Shown here one piece after another: positions 5,775 through 9,627 of a stretch of DNA of 9,627 bases. The notes beneath the pieces were generated by a model that made no database searches, was not told the origin of the DNA, and saw only the letters and a program-made list of their open reading frames with translations. A program made the translations under genes and the position numbers. Location of the stretch: NCBI GenBank assembly GCA_035294855.1, contig DATGKD010000114.1, forward strand, positions 1-9,627, written 5' to 3'. The stretch's first letter is position 1. Each line of letters starts with the position of its first letter. The DNA is from DATGKD01 sp035294855 (GTDB taxonomy: Bacteria > Actinomycetota > Acidimicrobiia > Acidimicrobiales > UBA8190).

Positions 5775-6143
5775 CTAGCGGCGAGGCCCGATCACCACGG
5801 CGGTCCCGTACGCGGCGATCTCGGTGAGGGCCTGGCCGATCTCCGACGAGTCGAATCGCATGCCCACGATGGCGTTCGCCCCCATGATCCGCGCGTTGTC
5901 GATCAGGCGGTCCATGGCGTGGCGCCGGCTGTCCTCGAGGAGCTTCGTGTACTGCGCGACCTCACCTCCCACGAGCGATTTGAGCGAGGCGCCGATTCCG
6001 CGGACAGCGCCCATCGAGCGCACCACCAGTCCGAAGCACGACCCCAGTGTGCGCTGGATCTCGTACTCGGGGAACTCGAATGCCGTGGTGATCGGGAACG
6101 CCGCGTAGCCGGTGACCGCTTCCACCGGTTCCTGTGTGGCCAC
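5775..6143 (-). CDS. YbjQ/UPF0145 family protein
   Basis: This encodes 122 aa from GTG 6143. AGGAGG lies 4 nt upstream and the family similarity begins a little after this start. The frame is open to 6302, but the extra N-terminus would be a translation of the tandem repeat. The C-terminal two thirds match YbjQ (also called the heavy-metal-binding domain or UPF0145): GGEVAQYTKLLEDSRRHAMDR, then MGANAIVGMRFDSSEIG, then a final AAYGTAVVI strand. The N-terminal part (TGYAAFPITTAFEFPEY) is somewhat different from, and longer than, the usual family of about 105 residues. The heavy-metal label for the family has little biochemical support as far as I know. It is the first gene of the five-gene minus-strand operon, 191 bp downstream of tyrS. 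Confidence 0.88.
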   Translation of the reverse strand: MATQEPVEAVTGYAAFPITTAFEFPEYEIQRTLGSCFGLVVRSMGAVRGIGASLKSLVGGEVAQYTKLLEDSRRHAMDRLIDNARIMGANAIVGMRFDSSEIGQALTEIAAYGTAVVIGPRR

Positions 6144-6147
6144 CGTG

Positions 6148-6153
6148 CCTCCT
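6148..6153 (-). promoter_or_regulatory. Shine-Dalgarno (AGGAGG) of the YbjQ gene
   Basis: On the minus strand AGGAGG ends 4 nt before GTG 6143, closer than usual but a full match. It directly follows the A/G-rich tandem repeat and fixes this GTG as the start. Confidence 0.55.
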
Positions 6154-6161
6154 CTTTGTCG

Positions 6162-6215
6162 TTGCGTCTGTCTCTTTGCGTCTGTCTCTTTGCGTCTGTT
6201 CTTTGCGTCTGTTCT
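6162..6215. repeat. Four-copy 13-14 bp tandem repeat in the YbjQ leader
   Basis: Plus-strand units begin at 6162, 6176, 6190 and 6203. The first two are TTGCGTCTGTCTCT (14 bp) and the last two are TTGCGTCTGTTCT (13 bp). In the sense of the YbjQ message (minus strand) the array is purine-rich, reading as units of AGAGACAGACGCAA or AGAACAGACGCAA, and ends 18 nt before the YbjQ start codon. Its base composition is clearly more A+T-rich than its surroundings. The change of unit length from 14 to 13 means the array does not keep one reading frame. Confidence 0.9.
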
Positions 6216-6334
6216 CTCGCTCCAGCGGTTCCAGGCCCGCATCGTCGCGGCCGTGCCTAGCGTGACCGGAGGATCCGCTCCGAACACTTCGGCCACCGCC
6301 ACCGACGTGATCGGGCCGCTGGCCGGGTCGCCGG

Positions 6335-7621
6335 TTATTCGAAACGCACGAGATGGTAGTCGCGGCCCTTCTGCAACACGACGTAACGGTCGAAGAGCAA
6401 TTCATCACGCCCCAGTCGTGCGTCGATGTCGCGCACACGCTTCCCGTTCACGTAGGCGCCCCCTTGAGCGATGAGGCCGCGGGCTTCGCTCTTCGAGCGG
6501 ACGAGCCCGCTGCGGGCCAGCGCGTCGACCAGCGACGGGCCATCGCCGTCGAGCTCGGCCCGCGCCCACGTCGACCGGGGTGCTTCGGCGAAGACCTGGA
6601 GCAACAGAGGTTCGTCGAGCGACTCGATGTGCCCGTCGTACAGCGCGGCCGCGGCGCGGCGCGCCCGATCGGTCTCGGCGTCGCCGTGGACGAGCGAGCA
6701 CACCGAGTCGGCCAGTGCACGCTGCGCCTCACGCCTCTCGGGGTGCTGCGCGGTCGCCCGGTCGAGGTCCGTTATCCGGTCGTGATCGATGAACGTCAGG
6801 TACCGCAGGCACTCGCCGACGAGCTTGTCGTCGGTGCGAAACAGGAACTGGTACAGCTCGTACGGGCTCGTGCGATCGGGATCGAGCCACACCGTCCCGG
6901 ACTCCGTCTTCCCGAACTTCGTGCCGTCCGCCTTCACCAAGAGCGGCGTGACCAGCCCGTACACCTCCTGCTGGCGGGCCCGCCGCACGAAGTCGATGCC
7001 GGCGGTGATGTTGCCCCACTGGTCGCTGCCGCCCATCTGCAACCTGCACCCGTATTCGTCGAACAGATGGAGGTAGTCGAGGGCTTGCAGAAGCATGTAG
7101 CTGAACTCCGTGAAGGAGATCCCGTGCTCGGGGCGCTCGACCCGGGCTCGCACCGACTCCTTGGCGAGCATCTGGTTGACCGTGAAGTGCTTGCCCACGT
7201 CCCGCAAGAACCCCAACAAGCCCAGACCGCCCAACCACTCCCGATTGTCGAGGACGAGGGGGGCCGAGTGGGCGTCGCCCGACGACGGCGCGTCGAGCAG
7301 GCGATCGAGCTGGGCGCGCACGCCTGCGACGTTCGCCTTCACTTCCTCCTCTGAGAGCAGGGGCCGCTCCTCGCTCTTGCCGCCGGGATCGCCGATCATG
7401 GCGGTGGCTCCTCCCGCGACGGCGATGGGACGGTGGCCGTGCAGCTGCAGGCGCCGCAACATGAGGACGACCACGAGATTCCCGACATGGAGGCTCGACG
7501 ACGTCGGGTCGAAGCCGATGTACGCCGTCATCCCGCCGCGTCCGAGCGCGTCCTGGAGCCCGGCCCCGGCTGCGTCGGCGACGAGCCCGCGGAACTCGAG
7601 GTCCTCCACGAGAGAAGGCAT
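6335..7621 (-). CDS. tyrS: Tyrosyl-tRNA synthetase
   Basis: This encodes 428 aa and attaches tyrosine to tRNA-Tyr, a cytoplasmic step of translation. I chose ATG 7621 (MPSLVEDLEFRG), where family similarity begins; GTG 7642 is seven codons upstream and possible. Class I features are clear: YIGFDPTSSSLHVGN, with the HIGH motif as HVGN (45-48); GGATAMIGDPGGKSEER; the YMLLQALDYLHLF and QMGGSDQWGNI substrate-pocket segments; and KFGKT (235-239), the KMSKS loop as usually seen in TyrRS. An S4 RNA-binding domain fills the last 60 residues or so (LARSGLVRSKSEAR onward, ending VRFE). The length is normal for bacterial TyrRS. It lies 33 bp downstream of the SDR gene on the same strand and has no evident promoter of its own, so co-transcription is likely. 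A weak CAGG 8 nt upstream may serve as ribosome-binding site. Confidence 0.97.
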   Translation of the reverse strand: MPSLVEDLEFRGLVADAAGAGLQDALGRGGMTAYIGFDPTSSSLHVGNLVVVLMLRRLQLHGHRPIAVAGGATAMIGDPGGKSEERPLLSEEEVKANVAGVRAQLDRLLDAPSSGDAHSAPLVLDNREWLGGLGLLGFLRDVGKHFTVNQMLAKESVRARVERPEHGISFTEFSYMLLQALDYLHLFDEYGCRLQMGGSDQWGNITAGIDFVRRARQQEVYGLVTPLLVKADGTKFGKTESGTVWLDPDRTSPYELYQFLFRTDDKLVGECLRYLTFIDHDRITDLDRATAQHPERREAQRALADSVCSLVHGDAETDRARRAAAALYDGHIESLDEPLLLQVFAEAPRSTWARAELDGDGPSLVDALARSGLVRSKSEARGLIAQGGAYVNGKRVRDIDARLGRDELLFDRYVVLQKGRDYHLVRFE

Positions 7622-7654
7622 CCGATCAGCCTGCCACGACACCCGACACCGCCC

Positions 7655-8419
7655 TCACACCCCACCCGACGGCATGCCGAGCGCGCCTCCGTCGACGACG
7701 AGGACATGGCCGGTCATCCACGAGGATGCGTCGGAAGCCAAGAAGAGCGCAGTCGAGGCGATGTCGTCGGGCTCACCCAGGCGGCGCAGCGGGAGGCGCT
7801 TGGCCACGGCGTCGCCCGCCGGTTCCCACAGCGCCCGGGCGAACTCCGTGCGGATCAACCCCGGAGCGATGGCGTTCACGCGGACCGTGGGGCCCAGCTC
7901 GTACGCCAGTTGGCGGGTCAGATGGATGAGCGCCGCCTTGGTGACGTTGTACCAGCCGATGCCCTGCTCCACCCGGTAGCCGCCGACCGACGACATGTTC
8001 ACGATGACCCCCCCGCGCGACGCCATGGAAGCCCGCCACGCGACCTGGGTCCAGACGAGGGCGGCGACGAGATTCACCTGCAGTGTCTTGTCGGCCCGGG
8101 CGCGATCCAGTTCGACGAGCGGCCCGAAGTACGGGTTGGTGGCGGCGTTGTTGACGAGGATGTCGAGCGACCCGAACCGCTCCACCACGGCGGCCGTGAC
8201 GGTCTCGGCCGCGTCGGGGTCACCCACGTTGGCGGCGCGCCAGTCGACTTCGTAGCCGAGCGCCGCCAGCGCCTGGGCCGTCTCCCGAAGAGCCTCGTCT
8301 TTGCGCGCCACGAGCATGACGGCCGCGCCGGCCTCACAGAGACGAGCGGCGACGGCGCTCCCGATGCCCCGTGACGCGCCCGTCACCAATGCCACCTTGC
8401 CGTCCACGCGCAGGTCCAT
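7655..8419 (-). CDS. Short-chain dehydrogenase/reductase (SDR), FabG-like
   Basis: This encodes 254 aa from ATG 8419; the frame is open further upstream only as a shadow of the divergent gene. It is a classical SDR of normal length with TGASRGIG (13-20), NNAA (90-93), Asn116, Ser144, Tyr157 and Lys161 (YNVTK), which give the complete Asn-Ser-Tyr-Lys catalytic set. It ends with the usual WMTGHVLVVDGG. Arg39-Lys40 after the second beta strand suggest a preference for NADP(H). It would oxidise or reduce a hydroxyl/carbonyl pair in the cytoplasm. The sequence is closest in style to FabG and related 3-ketoacyl or alcohol dehydrogenases, but the substrate cannot be read. The gene begins with a leaderless-type promoter and is followed at once by tyrS. 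Confidence 0.93.
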   Translation of the reverse strand: MDLRVDGKVALVTGASRGIGSAVAARLCEAGAAVMLVARKDEALRETAQALAALGYEVDWRAANVGDPDAAETVTAAVVERFGSLDILVNNAATNPYFGPLVELDRARADKTLQVNLVAALVWTQVAWRASMASRGGVIVNMSSVGGYRVEQGIGWYNVTKAALIHLTRQLAYELGPTVRVNAIAPGLIRTEFARALWEPAGDAVAKRLPLRRLGEPDDIASTALFLASDASSWMTGHVLVVDGGALGMPSGGV

Positions 8420-8427
8420 GGACGCCA

Positions 8428-8433
8428 ACCCTA
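8428..8433 (-). promoter_or_regulatory. Leaderless-type -10 box (TAGGGT) for the SDR gene
   Basis: Minus-strand TAGGGT fits TANNNT and ends 8 nt before ATG 8419. No Shine-Dalgarno is seen between them and no clear -35 upstream. It would also drive tyrS downstream. Confidence 0.5.
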
Positions 8434-8513
8434 CGGCGCGCCGCGTTGGGCCTGGCTGGACGGTCACGTGGCAACCACGCCGGCCGGTGCGCGGCGGGGA
8501 GCAGCACGAGCCG

Positions 8514-8519
8514 TAGGCT
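8514..8519 (+). promoter_or_regulatory. Leaderless-type -10 box (TAGGCT) for the YyaL/DUF255 gene
   Basis: TAGGCT fits TANNNT and ends 8 nt before GTG 8528, mirroring the divergent SDR promoter 80 bp away. There is no Shine-Dalgarno before the GTG. Confidence 0.5.
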
Positions 8520-8527
8520 CGGCCTCC

Positions 8528-9627
8528 GTGAACCGTCTGGCGTCGGAGACGAGCCCGTATCTCCGACAGCACGCCGACAACCCGGTCGACTGGTACCCGT
8601 GGGGTGACGACGCCTTCGAACGGGCGCGGTCCGAGGACCGTCCTGTCTTCGTCTCCGTCGGCTACTCGGCGTGCCACTGGTGTCACGTCATGGCTCACGA
8701 GTCCTTCGAGGACGAGACCACCGCGGCCGCCCTCAACGATCGGTTCGTGGCCGTGAAGGTCGATCGCGAGGAGCGACCCGACGTCGACGCCATCTACATG
8801 GAAGCGGTCCAGGCGATGACCGCCCACGGCGGATGGCCCATGTCGGTGTTCGTCACTCCCGACGGGCGCCCGTTCTTCGGCGGGACCTACTTCCCACCCG
8901 AGGACCGCCACGGGATGCCCGGCTTCCGTCGGGTGCTGGACGCCGTGGATGACGCGTGGCGGAACCGGCGCCGCGAGCTCGAACAACAGGCGGACGCGCT
9001 CGTCGACGCCATCGAGCGCCGCATGAGGCTCCCCGCGGCGCTCATACCCGGGACGCCGGCTGACGGGGGCCCGGCCCACGGGTCACGAAAGCTGCTCGAT
9101 GCATCGGTGGGCGCGCTGGCCGAGCGCTACGACCCCGAATGGGGGGGATTCGGGCCGGCGCCCAAGTTCCCCCAGCCGGGCCTGGTGGAGCTCTGCTTCC
9201 GGCACCACCGAGTCTCGGGCGACAGCGAGTCGTTGGCCATGGCCACCGGCACGCTCAGCGCCATGGCCGCCGGCGGGATCTACGACCACCTGGGCGGGGG
9301 GTTCGCGCGCTACTCGACCGACCGCACCTGGACGGTCCCCCATTTCGAGAAGATGCTCTACGACCAGGCGGGGCTGGTGCGCGCCTACCTGCACGCCTGG
9401 CAGGTCACCGGGAAGTCCGCCTGGAGGCAGGTGGTCGAGGAGACGGTCGGCTATGTCCTTCGCGATCTGATGGTGCCGGGCGGCGGCCTCGCCGCCGCGG
9501 AAGACGCCGATTCCGAAGGGGAAGAAGGGCGCTTCTACCTCTGGGATCCCGACGACGTCGCCGCCGCGGTGGGGCCGGAGCTCGCCGACGCCACCAACGA
9601 CTGGTACGGCGTCACCGCTGCCGGCAA
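8528..9627 (+). CDS. YyaL/DUF255 thioredoxin-fold protein (3' end outside window)
   Basis: The frame is open from GTG 8528 to the window edge, giving 366 complete codons. It begins VNRLASETSPYLRQHADNP, the signature N-terminus of the YyaL family (related to human SPATA20). Residues up to about 160 form the DUF255 thioredoxin-like domain, with the redox pair in ACHWCHVM (Cys49 and Cys52), VDREERPD, and GGWPMSVF followed by FGGTYFPP. The rest is the start of the alpha/alpha-barrel, glycosidase-like region, with ERYDPEWGGFGPAPKFP, GGIYDHLGGGFARYS and PHFEKMLYDQ. Full proteins are roughly 600-700 aa, so nearly half is missing here. No signal peptide is present, so it is cytoplasmic. The CxxC suggests thiol-disulfide chemistry, but the cellular role of the family is not settled. 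Confidence 0.95.
   Translation, partial: MNRLASETSPYLRQHADNPVDWYPWGDDAFERARSEDRPVFVSVGYSACHWCHVMAHESFEDETTAAALNDRFVAVKVDREERPDVDAIYMEAVQAMTAHGGWPMSVFVTPDGRPFFGGTYFPPEDRHGMPGFRRVLDAVDDAWRNRRRELEQQADALVDAIERRMRLPAALIPGTPADGGPAHGSRKLLDASVGALAERYDPEWGGFGPAPKFPQPGLVELCFRHHRVSGDSESLAMATGTLSAMAAGGIYDHLGGGFARYSTDRTWTVPHFEKMLYDQAGLVRAYLHAWQVTGKSAWRQVVEETVGYVLRDLMVPGGGLAAAEDADSEGEEGRFYLWDPDDVAAAVGPELADATNDWYGVTAAG

Noticed and set aside
5766..6262. 15-bp direct repeat CGGCCGTGCCTAGCG at 5766-5780 and 6248-6262
   Set aside because: One copy spans the YbjQ stop and the next start, the other lies in the tyrS-ybjQ spacer. In about 10 kb of GC-rich DNA a single 15-mer repeat is near chance level by a rough estimate.
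6144..6302. N-terminal extension of the YbjQ protein
   Set aside because: It would be a translation of the tandem repeat into Lys/Arg/Thr/Gln-rich sequence, and AGGAGG just before GTG 6143 marks the start.
8420..9079. Long minus-strand open frame continuing upstream of the SDR start
   Set aside because: It is antisense to the YyaL/DUF255 gene; the SDR protein clearly begins at ATG 8419.

Overview
The window is GC-rich (roughly 70% by eye), has strongly GC-biased third codon positions and is almost entirely coding. It looks like an actinobacterium, and my guess is a member of the Acidimicrobiia or a close relative. The pointers are a DUF3151 gene, several TANNNT boxes placed 6-8 nt before start codons (the layout of actinobacterial leaderless promoters), and frequent GTG starts with 4-nt GTGA/ATGA overlaps. 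The class-level placement is inference. There is no rRNA, tRNA, CRISPR array, insertion sequence or phage gene, and no gene-free stretch longer than about 190 bp.

Left part (1-3297, + strand): a three-gene set. It holds the 3' part of an ATP-grasp ligase-like gene cut by the window edge, a radical SAM enzyme with an N-terminal cobalamin-binding-like region and a C-terminal CCAEP tail, and a conserved cysteine-rich protein whose GTG start overlaps the radical SAM stop by 4 nt. The radical SAM protein resembles a family whose tail is CUAEP (with selenocysteine) or CCAEP. I know of no assigned pathway for it, so this is the best candidate here for an undescribed system.

Middle (3344-3944): a small zinc-ribbon protein on the - strand and an 83-aa protein of unknown function on the + strand, diverging from a 145-bp spacer. 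That spacer carries a -10-like box directly downstream of a G-quadruplex-type motif.

Middle-right (3971-6143, all - strand): a tight five-gene operon. In transcription order it encodes a YbjQ/UPF0145 protein, a single-pass membrane protein, a DUF3151 protein, a lipoprotein and a flavin reductase-like protein. A 54-bp four-copy tandem repeat lies in the leader just before the YbjQ ribosome-binding site.

Right (6335-9627): tyrosyl-tRNA synthetase (tyrS) lies directly downstream of an SDR oxidoreductase gene on the - strand. The SDR gene diverges from a + strand YyaL/DUF255 thioredoxin-fold protein that runs off the right edge. Both divergent genes have a leaderless-type -10 box.
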